Shown one piece after another: positions 15,257-23,504 of a DNA stretch of 64,000 bases. This DNA is from JAGWBF01 sp963663025 (GTDB lineage: Bacteria > Chloroflexota > Dehalococcoidia > Lucifugimonadales > JAGWBF01), in NCBI GenBank assembly GCA_963663025.1, contig OY760073.1:248001-312000 (forward strand), written 5' to 3'. The notes under the pieces were generated by a model. That model made no database searches. It was not told where the DNA came from and was given only the letters and a program-made list of their open reading frames with translations. Within the stretch, counting starts at the first letter, position 1, and each line of letters starts with the position of its first letter. The position numbers and the translations under genes were made by a program.

Positions 15257-16630
15257 CTAGGTCAGGTCGCGCTCTACGGTCGACAGGGCATGGTCGATGC
15301 CCGTGACCACATCTTCCACCTCGCCCCGGCTGATGCACAGGGGTGGCATGATGCTCACGAAGTTTCCGCCCCGCAGGTGCAGGTGGTTCTGGGAGAACTG
15401 CCCGGTGAGACGCTCCGCCAGCCGGGCTTCCTGGGGGAAGAACTCCTTGGTCTCCCGGTCCTTCACGATCTCCATGCCGCACATGAGGCCCAGGCCTCGC
15501 ACATCTCCCACAATGGGGTGTTTTGCCTTCAGCTCCTTCAGCCCGTCCAGCAAGACCTGCCCCATGGCCGCCGAGTTCTGCACCATACCCTCGGTTTCCA
15601 TGATCTCGATGTTCTTAAGGGAGGCGGCTGCGGCTACCGGGTGACCGCCGAAGGTGATGATGTGGCGGAATGCAGCCTTGTCGCTGCCGACGAAGGAGTC
15701 GGCCAGCTCCTTGCGCATGATGGCGCCGCCCATGGGGATATACCCGCTGGTGATGCCCTTGGCTACCGTCATGATGTCCGGCGTTATCCCCCAGTGCTCA
15801 CAGGCGAACATCTTGCCCGACCTGCCGAAGCCGGTGATCACCTCGTCGGCTATCAGGAGCACCCCGTACTTGGTGCATATCTCTCGGAGCCTCGGCCAGT
15901 ACTCGTCGCCGGGGACGATAACCCCCGTGGGGCTGGAAATGGGCTCGGCGATCACCCCTGCGATGGTCTGGGGTCCGTGGAACTTGATGGCTTCCTCGAC
16001 GGCGTTGGCGGACCTTTCGGCACACTCCGAGGATGTCGTACTGCCTAGCTGGCACCGGTAGGCATTGGGCTGAGGAACGTGCACTGCGCCAGGCATGAGG
16101 GGTTCGTAGTCGTCCCTGGGTATGATGGGTGATCCTCCCAGGGCCATTGCGCCGAATGTCGCTCCGTGATAGGACCCCATGCGGCTGATAAAGCGGTAAC
16201 GTCCGGCTTCACCATTGCGCCGGTGGTAGGCCCGGCACAACTTCAGCGCCGTTTCCACCGATTCGGAGCCTCCGCTGGTGAAGAAGCAGCGGGAGAGGTC
16301 GCCAGGCGTGATGTCGGCGATCTTCTGGGCCAACTTAATGGTAGATGGGGCTGTTGATCCCGATGGCATGAAGGTGAGCTGCAGCATCTGCTCGTAGGCC
16401 GCGTCGGCGATCTCGGTGCGTCCGTACCCGACGTTCTTGAGCCACCAGCCCGACATAGCGTCGATGTAGGTCTCGCCAAAGATGTCGGTGACCTGGCAGC
16501 CCTTGCCGCTCACGAAGATGTGGGGCTCCCCCTTTTCGGCCATGTCGCTGGGTTCGCGGGTGTAGATCCACAGGTGTTCCAGGGCGGAACGTTGGAGGTC
16601 TTTTGCCTCATCTTCGGTGTAGGAGACCAT
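15257..16630 (-). CDS. class III aminotransferase (PLP-dependent)
   Basis: A 457-residue omega-aminotransferase of the class that includes beta-alanine:pyruvate and DAPA aminotransferases. PLP-binding features are FTSGGSESVETALK (117-130), the aromatic SYHG (153-156), Asp262 in LIADEVITGFGR and the Schiff-base Lys291 in VAKGITSGYIPMGG. The dimer-contact segment GWWLKNVGYGRTEI (61-74) and the C-terminal motif GLGLMCGMEIV are present. Donor and acceptor cannot be read from sequence. It is followed on its 3' side by the D-glutamate cyclase-like pair in convergent orientation, and a YHS protein gene lies just upstream. Confidence 0.92.
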   Translation of the reverse strand: MVSYTEDEAKDLQRSALEHLWIYTREPSDMAEKGEPHIFVSGKGCQVTDIFGETYIDAMSGWWLKNVGYGRTEIADAAYEQMLQLTFMPSGSTAPSTIKLAQKIADITPGDLSRCFFTSGGSESVETALKLCRAYHRRNGEAGRYRFISRMGSYHGATFGAMALGGSPIIPRDDYEPLMPGAVHVPQPNAYRCQLGSTTSSECAERSANAVEEAIKFHGPQTIAGVIAEPISSPTGVIVPGDEYWPRLREICTKYGVLLIADEVITGFGRSGKMFACEHWGITPDIMTVAKGITSGYIPMGGAIMRKELADSFVGSDKAAFRHIITFGGHPVAAAASLKNIEIMETEGMVQNSAAMGQVLLDGLKELKAKHPIVGDVRGLGLMCGMEIVKDRETKEFFPQEARLAERLTGQFSQNHLHLRGGNFVSIMPPLCISRGEVEDVVTGIDHALSTVERDLT

Positions 16631-16645
16631 GATTGCCCTCCGTGC

Positions 16646-16855
16646 TTAGCTGGAGCCGGCTCCTAGGTAGGACTCCGGGCTCGCCATGAACTTGCTGCGA
16701 CACTCCAAGCAGCAGAAGTAGTACCACGTACCGTTGTGGAATCGGCGGGTCCCCTTCTGGGGATCTACCTCAGCGGCGCCAAAGCGGGTCTGGCCCGTCT
16801 GCTGCCGGGCTTCTTCTTCATCGATCTCTTTGCCACACACAGGGTCCTTGGCCAT
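16646..16855 (-). CDS. YHS domain protein
   Basis: A 69-residue YHS domain: DPVCGKEID near the N-terminus, then YYFCCLECRSKFMASPESYLG. The conserved Cys residues suggest metal binding, as in copper or heavy-metal handling proteins. Start ATG 16855 has AAGGAG six bases upstream; the frame could begin two codons earlier. It lies 15 bases from the start of the aminotransferase gene and is probably co-transcribed with it. The exact role is not known. Confidence 0.85.
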   Translation of the reverse strand: MAKDPVCGKEIDEEEARQQTGQTRFGAAEVDPQKGTRRFHNGTWYYFCCLECRSKFMASPESYLGAGSS

Positions 16856-16895
16856 TCTCAACTCCTTGGCTATTAATCACGGCGCCGTGGTCCCA

Positions 16896-18074
16896 CTAAA
16901 GAGAGGCTGTCTGGTACATGGACCGGCCCAATCGCATCTTGCCCGGCTGGTCCAGCAGGGCGCGGGCAACCCTACTCCGGTGCTCGAAGGTGGTGCCCAG
17001 ACGCAGGGTCCAGGCGGTGACCCGGCGGAACCACAGGTGGAGGTTGAACTCCATCATGAATCCGATCCCGCCGTGAATTATCTGGGATGAGCGGACGACG
17101 GCTTCACACTTCTCGTTGCAGAAGGCCTTGGCTTGGGACACCTCTACGCTGGCCGGCAGTCCCTGGTCCATCCTCCAGAGGGCTTCGTACGTAAGTAGCT
17201 GCCCGCCGTCGACCCACAGGATCATGTCGGCGCAGATGTGCTGTATCGATTGGAAGGAGGCCACAGGACGGCCAAAGGCCAGCCGGTTCTTGGAGTAGTC
17301 GATGGCCATCTCTGCATCCTTCCGGGCTGCTCCTGTCATCTGGGTGCACAGAAGGGCGGTGCCCCTGTCCAGCATCGCTTCGACGATGGGCCACGCAGAC
17401 CCTTCCTCACCGATCAGGGCCGAGGCTGGAACCCGCACGTTATTAAAGGTCACCTGGCTCTGCTTGTCCTTGGCCAGGGTCGTGAGCAGCTCGTGGGATA
17501 TGCCGGGCGTCGATGTGTCCACCAGTAAGAGGGAGATGCCGTCGGCGCCCTCAGAGCCGGGGCTGCGGCACACGACCAGGCACTTCTCGGCGGCGTTGAA
17601 ATTGTCCACGAACATCTTGGTGCCGTTGAGGATGTAGCCGTCCCCGTCCCGTCGGGCTTCCATCTTTACCGACTCGGGGCGATACCTGGGGTCGGCTTCG
17701 CTGAAGGCCCAGGTGAGCACCATGTCCCCGCTGCAAACCTTGGACAGGGTCTCCTGTCGCTGCTCATCGGTGCCATCGGCGTTGATGGTCAGGGCTGCCG
17801 TCATTGTGCTGTGCAGGGGTACAGGGACTATGTGTCGTCCCACCTCTTCCATGACCAGCCCGAGGTAGGTCAGGGAGAGGCCCTGGCCGCCGTACCTTTC
17901 GGGCAGGGCCATGCCCACCCATCCCAGGGTTGCCATCTGCTTCCACAGCTGCGGCGGATACCCCAGGTCATCCTTCTCCATCTCCCGGGCCAGCTCGGGC
18001 GAACACTCCGCCTCGAGGAACTCCCGGGCGCTGTTCTTCAGCATCTCCTCTTCTTCGGTCAGAAGTACGTCCAT
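16896..18074 (-). CDS. acyl-CoA dehydrogenase family protein
   Basis: 392 residues, FAD-dependent dehydrogenation of an acyl-CoA in the cytoplasm. The N-terminal helical domain has GMALPERYGGQG, the middle domain has TWAFSEADPRY at the position of the usual TEP motif, and the C-terminal segment HGGIGFMMEFNLHLWFRR carries Glu342 at the place of the catalytic base used in the FadE/ChsE-like branch. It pairs with a second acyl-CoA dehydrogenase gene just upstream on the same strand, about 95 bases away. Such pairs often form heterotetramers in actinobacterial steroid breakdown; that is an inference here. Reduced FAD would pass electrons to the ETF encoded at 19985-21817. Confidence 0.92.
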   Translation of the reverse strand: MDVLLTEEEEMLKNSAREFLEAECSPELAREMEKDDLGYPPQLWKQMATLGWVGMALPERYGGQGLSLTYLGLVMEEVGRHIVPVPLHSTMTAALTINADGTDEQRQETLSKVCSGDMVLTWAFSEADPRYRPESVKMEARRDGDGYILNGTKMFVDNFNAAEKCLVVCRSPGSEGADGISLLLVDTSTPGISHELLTTLAKDKQSQVTFNNVRVPASALIGEEGSAWPIVEAMLDRGTALLCTQMTGAARKDAEMAIDYSKNRLAFGRPVASFQSIQHICADMILWVDGGQLLTYEALWRMDQGLPASVEVSQAKAFCNEKCEAVVRSSQIIHGGIGFMMEFNLHLWFRRVTAWTLRLGTTFEHRSRVARALLDQPGKMRLGRSMYQTASL

Positions 18075-18169
18075 GGTTTCTCCACAGTTAAGCTATTCGA
18101 GGATCTAAAACCGCCGGAGCCTCAACGGTACGAGTATCCGTTTTTGGTTGGAATGGCGAAACGGGTCAT

Positions 18170-19372
18170 CTAACCCCTGGGCATCCCCAGGCCTCGCCGG
18201 GCCACCTGGTCCCGCATGACTTGGACGCTGCCGTGGTTGATGCCCGACTGGAAGGACCCCATCAGGTTGTGGGCGAACACTCCGTCCTCGACAGCGCCTA
18301 TGGATCCGTTGAGGAGCTGGGCGTAGGGACCCAGTATCTGGGATATGCCTTCGGTGGTGCGCACGCCATGCTCGGGCGCCCACACCTTCTCGGCTGACCC
18401 TTCATAGGAGAAGTTACCCCCGTGCTCCACGATGGACATGCTGCGCATGGTCATCAGGCGGCACACCTGGGCTTCGATCCACATCTCAGCGATGCGGTCG
18501 CGCACCTCGGGGTCCTCGGACGGAGAGTGTCCGCCGAAATCGTTCTCCTTCACCCAGTTGACGATGTCCTCGTCCCGGCGCACCGAAATCAGGTACCTGC
18601 TGGCCCCGACCCGGTCGAGGTTGAGGCCCATAGCACCCACGTACCAGCCCATGTTTTCTTCACCCAGCATGGAGGAGGCGGGCACCCGGACATCCTCGAA
18701 GAAGGTCTCGTTGGTGCGCCCCATGCCGTAGGTGGTGCCCATGGGGGCCGGTGGGTCGTTCTGTATGGTCCACAGGGGACGGACGGTCACGCCCGGGGTG
18801 TCCATGGGGAACAGGAAAATGGATATGCCCTTGTGCTTGGGCGCATCCGGGTCCGTCCGGGCCATCAGGTAGATGTGGGTGGCGTAGTGGGCCGAGGATG
18901 TGTACATCTTCTGGCCGTTGATGATGTAGTCGTCGCCGTCCCGCACCGCCCTGGTCTGAAGGCCCGCAAGGTCTGCGCCGGCCTGGGGTTCGGTGAATCC
19001 CAGGGCGAAGGTGACCTCTCCCTTGATAAGCTTGGGGATGAAGTACTCTTTCTGCTCTTCGGTGCCGGCCGCCAGGATAGCGGGTCCGCCGCTACCCGAG
19101 AGCCCCACGTTTACGCCAACCCTGGCCAGCTCTTCCTCGACAATGTACTGGTCGATGCGGCTTCCTCCCTGTCCGCCGTACTCCTCGGGGAAGCTGATGC
19201 CGATCCAGCCGCGTTCAGCGATCTTTGCCCTGAGCTTCATGTACTCTTCGCCATGCCCCTCGTCCATGGCATCTTCCACTTCAGCCCGGACCGCCTCGGT
19301 CACGTTTTCGGCGATGAAGTCCCGGACCTCTTGCCGTAGCTGCTCCTGCTCTGGGGAAAATGCAAAATCCAT
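18170..19372 (-). CDS. acyl-CoA dehydrogenase family protein
   Basis: 400 residues. The FAD/substrate motif is well kept: ALGFTEPQAGADLAGLQT, with GISFPEEYGGQGG in the N-terminal domain. The C-terminal segment reads LLNGSIGAVEDGVFAHNL and the usual catalytic glutamate context is replaced by a region with no obvious base, unlike the partner gene at 16896-18074. Together they may form a mixed tetramer where one subunit supplies the base and the other the FAD contacts. Start ATG 19372; a repeat-rich spacer lies upstream. Confidence 0.9.
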   Translation of the reverse strand: MDFAFSPEQEQLRQEVRDFIAENVTEAVRAEVEDAMDEGHGEEYMKLRAKIAERGWIGISFPEEYGGQGGSRIDQYIVEEELARVGVNVGLSGSGGPAILAAGTEEQKEYFIPKLIKGEVTFALGFTEPQAGADLAGLQTRAVRDGDDYIINGQKMYTSSAHYATHIYLMARTDPDAPKHKGISIFLFPMDTPGVTVRPLWTIQNDPPAPMGTTYGMGRTNETFFEDVRVPASSMLGEENMGWYVGAMGLNLDRVGASRYLISVRRDEDIVNWVKENDFGGHSPSEDPEVRDRIAEMWIEAQVCRLMTMRSMSIVEHGGNFSYEGSAEKVWAPEHGVRTTEGISQILGPYAQLLNGSIGAVEDGVFAHNLMGSFQSGINHGSVQVMRDQVARRGLGMPRG

Positions 19373-19520
19373 CGTTACCTCACCATTCGGCTGATCGGAT
19401 GTTGTTCTCCGGGAGTATCAGAAGAGAAAGAGGGAAATCCTCACAAAGCTGCCCTCATTTTGCCTACCTGCTAGGCAGGTGTCAAGGGAGACAGCTTTGC
19501 TTGTGACTGCTCCCCGCCGC

Positions 19521-19574
19521 CCGTTCGCCCTGAGCCTGTCCTGAGGCTCTCGAAGGGGGAAATCTAAGGGGACC
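19521..19574 (+). repeat. REP-like dispersed repeat, long form
   Basis: Begins CCGTTCGCCCTGAGCC and includes the nested palindrome GAGCCT...AGGCTC followed by TCGAAGGGGGAAATC. Same family as 19899-19955, 25394-25430 and 40896-40955. It ends in a slightly diverged arm (CTAAGGGGACC). Confidence 0.75.
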
Positions 19575-19620
19575 GGGGCCGCCCCTGATGTGAGCCCTTC
19601 TGAAACCCGGCAATGCTCCG

Positions 19621-19650
19621 TCCTGGATTGCGGCCTCCGCCGCAATGACG
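19621..19650 (+). repeat. 30-base inverted repeat, left copy
   Basis: Exact reverse complement of 19822-19851; starts TCCTGGATTGCGGCC and contains an internal GCGGCCTCCGCCGC palindrome. Its shape matches dispersed repeats known in many genomes that read GGATTGCGGC...CAATGACG. The two copies lie about 170 bases apart and could form a long cruciform or stem. Confidence 0.75.
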
Positions 19651-19718
19651 AAACGGGAGGCCGAGGGAAGTCGGGGCTGTGGACACAGTGCCTGGAAAGG
19701 GGCCAGTATGCGAAAGGC

Positions 19719-19760
19719 CGCCCCTTATCCTTTCGCCCTGGGGGAAAAGAAGGGGAACGG
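19719..19760 (+). repeat. REP-like dispersed repeat, diverged copy
   Basis: Reads CCTTTCGCCCTGGGGGAAAAGAAGGGGAACGG across its core, so both outer arms of the family are recognisable while the middle is short and altered. Confidence 0.55.
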
Positions 19761-19821
19761 ATTAGAAGGACGACAATAAAGGACCGGCCTACAGAAGGCT
19801 GGCCACTATGAATACCTCTGC

Positions 19822-19851
19822 CGTCATTGCGGCGGAGGCCGCAATCCAGGA
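19822..19851 (-). repeat. 30-base inverted repeat, right copy
   Basis: Perfect inverse match of 19621-19650, ending CAATCCAGGA on the plus strand. Confidence 0.75.
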
Positions 19852-19898
19852 GACTCAAATCAGGAACAGGCTGGATGTCACTAGAGGCCGCCCTCTAT

Positions 19899-19955
19899 CC
19901 GTTCGCCCTGAGCTTGTCCTGAGGCTCTCGAAGGGGGAAATCGAAGGGGAACGGG
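19899..19955 (+). repeat. REP-like dispersed repeat, long form
   Basis: CCGTTCGCCCTGAGCTTG at the left and TCGAAGGGGAACGGG at the right, with the nested CCTGAGGCTC segment between. Outer arms CCGTTC and GAACGG pair. It ends about 30 bases from the stop of the ETF gene and could act as a 3' stabiliser or terminator. Confidence 0.75.
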
Positions 19956-19984
19956 GGCCCAGGCCCAAGCCAACCGAAGGTCGC

Positions 19985-21817
19985 CTATGGGGAGACGACG
20001 GGCTTCAGGGCCTCGACCAGCGGGGGAAGGTACTCCTGCCAGTCGCCGATGATCGTGAAGTCGGAGGCCGCGATGATGGGGGAGCGCCGGGGGTTAGGGT
20101 TGTCGTTGATGGCAATGATGGTGCCGGCCTTCTGCAACCCCACCATGTGGTTGAAATCACCCCGGATGCCGACGGCAATGTAAAGCTGGGGAGCGATGGC
20201 CCGGCCTGTCAGGCCCACCTGCACTTGGCGTGGGAGCCAGCCGGCGTCGGTGACGTTCCGGGTCGCAGCTATCACGGCGCCTAAGGATTGGGCCAGCTCC
20301 TGTATGGCCGGCAGATGTTCCGGCCCGCCGATGCCCATGCCGACGCCCATGACCACCCGGGCCGCTGCCAGCTCCAAGCCCTGGGCATCCTCCTCGTGGT
20401 GCACATCCAGCACCTCAAAGTCGGGCGCATCGATGGGGGGAACGTCCAGCACCTCCACCATGTGCACCGCTCCTGGGGTCGGCTCGATGGGGCTTAGCAG
20501 CCCCGGCCGCAGGGTCGCCATGTAGGGGGTGGTCCGGGACTGGATGGGGGCCACCACGTTGCCCCCCAGGGCAGGCTTGTATTGGACCAGTTCTCCGTCG
20601 TCGTTGATGGCCAGGTCGATGCAATCGCCGGTTAGCCCCAAGGCCAGGTTGGCGGCTATGCGGGAAGCCAGGTCCCTCCCGTTGGTGTTGGAGCTGAAAA
20701 GTACGGCATAGGGCTGCTCGACGAGGATCACCTTGGCCAGGGGGGACGCGCACCGGGCGCTGATAGGGTGCACCGGGGAGTCGGCCTCCATCAAGACGAC
20801 CCTGTCCGCGCCGTAGTCGGCCAGGGTAGAGGCGTTGGCACGGGCGTCGGCCGACGGCAGGTGTACGGCAACCACCTCGCACTTGCGGACCTCGGCCAGC
20901 TCCCGTGCCTTCCCCAGGATTTCCAAGGTGGAGGTGCGTACTCCCGACACATGAGGGTCGGCTATGACCCAGATGTCGGGCGAGATTCCACCGCCGTAGC
21001 GCACCGCCTCCTTCGGCTGCTCTGAAGTAGGCGAGGCGAGGGAGCCCATGTTGGAGACCACCAGGCGGGCAGCTTCGGCGGGGTCATCCTCTTCGATGAT
21101 CTCGCCTCTCCTGGAGGGTTCCACCATCTGGATGTCGGCCACCCACGTGGGAGAACCGGCGGAGCCCATCAGGGACAGGTCCGAGGTTAGCTGGATAGCG
21201 GACATCTTCTCGATGTTCGGAGAGGCCATGGCTTCCTGCATCTGCTGGCGATTGGGGAAGCGTTCCTCGACCACTCCTTCGCACACGCTCACCAAGGCGG
21301 GCAGAGGGCATCGGATGACCTCGTAGCCGTCGTCCGTCTCCCTTTCCAGCCTCAGGCAGTTGCCGTCCCTCTCATATTCCAGGCGGCGCACGTTGCCCAC
21401 AAAGGGGAGGCCCAGAAGCTCCGCCAGCTCCGGGCCCACTTGTCCCGTCTCAGCATCGGTGCTGTTTCGACCGCACATGATCAGGTCGTACTTGTCCTGC
21501 TCCAAGGCCATAGTCAGCGTGCGGGCCGTCGCAAGGGTGTCGGCCCCGGCCATGGCCCGGTCCCGCAGATGAATACTGCGGGTCGCCCCAAGTGCCTGGC
21601 ACTGCACCAGAGCCTCTTTTGCTTGGCGAGGCCCCATGGTGATCGCCACCACCTCGCCGCCCTCAGCCTGTACGAGGTCGGCGGCGCGGGCTACGGCAAG
21701 CATATCGAAGGAGTTAACTTCCAGGGGCACCCCTTCGCGCTGGATGGTCTTGTTCTCGTAGTCGAACTGCATCTGGGAAATTACCGGTACCTGCTTGACG
21801 CAGACAGCTATCTTCAT
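19985..21817 (-). CDS. electron transfer flavoprotein, beta and alpha subunits fused
   Basis: A 610-residue single chain in which ETF beta comes first and ETF alpha second; normally these are two proteins. The beta part has MKIAVCVKQVP at its start and the signature GRNSTDAETGQVGPELAELLG (split near 116-136). The alpha part begins near residue 281 (DIWVIADP) and ends with the FAD-binding motif GLTGRAIAPQLYIAVGIRG and IAINDNPNPRRSPI. It would carry electrons from the acyl-CoA dehydrogenases encoded just upstream in coordinate terms to a membrane quinone oxidoreductase. Its ATG overlaps the stop of the nicotinate phosphoribosyltransferase gene by four bases, so the two are co-translated. Confidence 0.93.
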   Translation of the reverse strand: MKIAVCVKQVPVISQMQFDYENKTIQREGVPLEVNSFDMLAVARAADLVQAEGGEVVAITMGPRQAKEALVQCQALGATRSIHLRDRAMAGADTLATARTLTMALEQDKYDLIMCGRNSTDAETGQVGPELAELLGLPFVGNVRRLEYERDGNCLRLERETDDGYEVIRCPLPALVSVCEGVVEERFPNRQQMQEAMASPNIEKMSAIQLTSDLSLMGSAGSPTWVADIQMVEPSRRGEIIEEDDPAEAARLVVSNMGSLASPTSEQPKEAVRYGGGISPDIWVIADPHVSGVRTSTLEILGKARELAEVRKCEVVAVHLPSADARANASTLADYGADRVVLMEADSPVHPISARCASPLAKVILVEQPYAVLFSSNTNGRDLASRIAANLALGLTGDCIDLAINDDGELVQYKPALGGNVVAPIQSRTTPYMATLRPGLLSPIEPTPGAVHMVEVLDVPPIDAPDFEVLDVHHEEDAQGLELAAARVVMGVGMGIGGPEHLPAIQELAQSLGAVIAATRNVTDAGWLPRQVQVGLTGRAIAPQLYIAVGIRGDFNHMVGLQKAGTIIAINDNPNPRRSPIIAASDFTIIGDWQEYLPPLVEALKPVVSP

Positions 21818-23229
21818 CGGACATCCTCGGTCATTTGTGCGCTCGCTCTTCCCTCATCGGAAAAGCTCTCCTCATCGCCGCTCCCGATCTCCTGCTCCAC
21901 CGTGGAGCAGAGAGCCTGGAGGGCGGGGCTGAATGACACATTGTAGGGCACAGGTGCTTCCAAAGCCTTATGTTCCTCGCCCAGCTGGGCGAATTCTTGC
22001 GTAAATTGGCCCCTGATCTCATCCAGGGAGGGCTGGGGGCCCAGGACTCTCCCGTTGGCCATTACCTTTTCCAGCAAGGGTACTCCGTCGCTGACATTCT
22101 CGTCCCTCAGGGCGATGATGTCCCCGGTGAACATCCCGTCGCCATCCCTGGAGCGGTACACCTGCTTTGGATCCGGCTGGGACTCCTTGCCCGTGCTGAG
22201 CTTCATGACGGGCCTGTCGCCGTACCGGACCAGCTTGTAAGCCATGTCGGTCCAGGGGGCGTCGGCGGACACGCCCAGGGTGGTGCCTATGCCGAAGCTG
22301 TCGATGGGTGCGCCTTCATCGACCAACCGTTGTACATCCATTTCGTCCAGGCCTCCGCTGCCGACGATGCGCACGTACCCAAGCCCGGCATTGTCCAAGT
22401 ACTTACGCACCTGGCGGCTCAGGTCGCCTAGGTCGCCGCTATCCAGGCGCACCCCCTGAAGGCGGTGACCCAGGGCCTCCAGCTCCTTGCCGACGACGGC
22501 TGCCTTCTCCGAGCCGGCGATGGTGTCGTAGGTGTCCACCAGCAGGACGGACCTGTTGGGAAAGCTCTCCACGTAGGCGCGGAAAGCATCGATCTCCCGG
22601 GGAAAGCAGGTAACCAGGGAGTGGGCCATGGTGCCGGCAGGGGGGATGCCGTAGGTCTTTGCGGCCAGGACGTTGCTGGTGGAGCTTGCCCCGGCGATGT
22701 AGCTGGACCGGGCGACCTTCATGCCTGCATCGACGCCGTGGGTGCGCCTGAGGGAGAAGTCCACCACCTCGCGCCCCCTGGCTGCCCAGACGCAGCGGGA
22801 GGCCTTGGTGGCGATCATGCTCTGAAGGTTCACCTGGTTGATGACAAATGACTCGACTATCTGGGCTTCGATTATGGGCGCCGTTACCTCCAGGACGGGC
22901 TCGTTGGCGAAGAAGAGGCGGCCTTCGGGGATGGCCCACACATCGCCGGTGAACCTGACGCCACCCAGAAAGTCGAGGAACCGGGGAGAGAATATGCCCG
23001 TCGACTTCAGATATTTCAGGTCGCTTTGGGAGAAGCGGAACTGCTCCAGGTAGGTGAGGACATCCTGGAGGCCGGCGCTGACGAAGTATCCCCGGTTAGG
23101 GGGGTAGCTGCGGATGATCAGGCTGAAGGTAGCGCTCTCACCCATCCCGCGCTCAAGGTAGGTCTGGGCCATGGTCAGCTCATACAGGTCGGTGAGGAGT
23201 CCCAGGTCCTGGAGATTGTCTTGGCCCAT
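21814..23229 (-). CDS. pncB: nicotinate phosphoribosyltransferase
   Basis: 471 residues. Makes nicotinate mononucleotide from nicotinate and PRPP in NAD salvage. Family motifs are LLTDLYELTMAQTY at the N-terminus, FSLRRTHGVDAG (158-169), GTMAHSLV with the phosphohistidine-type His203, and RLDSGDL. The C-terminal tail after about residue 430 is acidic and Ser-rich and not part of the catalytic core. It is the first gene of a coupled pair with the ETF fusion, an unusual pairing of NAD salvage with electron transfer. Confidence 0.93.
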   Translation of the reverse strand: MGQDNLQDLGLLTDLYELTMAQTYLERGMGESATFSLIIRSYPPNRGYFVSAGLQDVLTYLEQFRFSQSDLKYLKSTGIFSPRFLDFLGGVRFTGDVWAIPEGRLFFANEPVLEVTAPIIEAQIVESFVINQVNLQSMIATKASRCVWAARGREVVDFSLRRTHGVDAGMKVARSSYIAGASSTSNVLAAKTYGIPPAGTMAHSLVTCFPREIDAFRAYVESFPNRSVLLVDTYDTIAGSEKAAVVGKELEALGHRLQGVRLDSGDLGDLSRQVRKYLDNAGLGYVRIVGSGGLDEMDVQRLVDEGAPIDSFGIGTTLGVSADAPWTDMAYKLVRYGDRPVMKLSTGKESQPDPKQVYRSRDGDGMFTGDIIALRDENVSDGVPLLEKVMANGRVLGPQPSLDEIRGQFTQEFAQLGEEHKALEAPVPYNVSFSPALQALCSTVEQEIGSGDEESFSDEGRASAQMTEDVR

Positions 23230-23423
23230 ACTGCTAACAGGTATCCGTTAAGCGGGGTGTGCGCCCTCGACCACGCTGGGGTGCGGGCGCTTTGAGCTAG
23301 AACGTTCCCATTATGTTTTTCGCCCATTGGTGTGTCAACTTGCGCTCACCCGAAGCCGGAATGGCGGAGGAATACGAAGGTTTGGTGGCCTTGGGGAAGG
23401 GTACGTGGAAAGTGGATTCTTGT

Positions 23424-23452
23424 TTGACACCACTGGTAGGTGAGACTATATT
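23424..23452 (+). promoter_or_regulatory. sigma-70 type promoter of the TPP enzyme gene
   Basis: TTGACA, 17-base spacer, TATATT: a full -35 and a -10 with one change from consensus. It points toward the gene at 23505, giving a leader of about 45 bases. The rest of the 275-base gap shows no gene. Confidence 0.75.
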
Positions 23453-23504
23453 CCAGCACGAAGACGGGTAGCTGGATTGAAGCTGCCATGATGGAGGTAC
23501 TGCC

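Larger units (their letters stand above)
19373..19984. other. 612-base repeat-rich spacer between acyl-CoA dehydrogenase and ETF genes
   Basis: No convincing gene is seen here. The spacer holds three copies of the REP-like repeat found elsewhere in the window (19521-19574, 19719-19760, 19899-19955) and a pair of exact 30-base inverted repeats (19621-19650 and 19822-19851). Frames of up to 158 codons across it read low-complexity Arg/Pro/Gly and are translations of the repeats. Confidence 0.8.
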
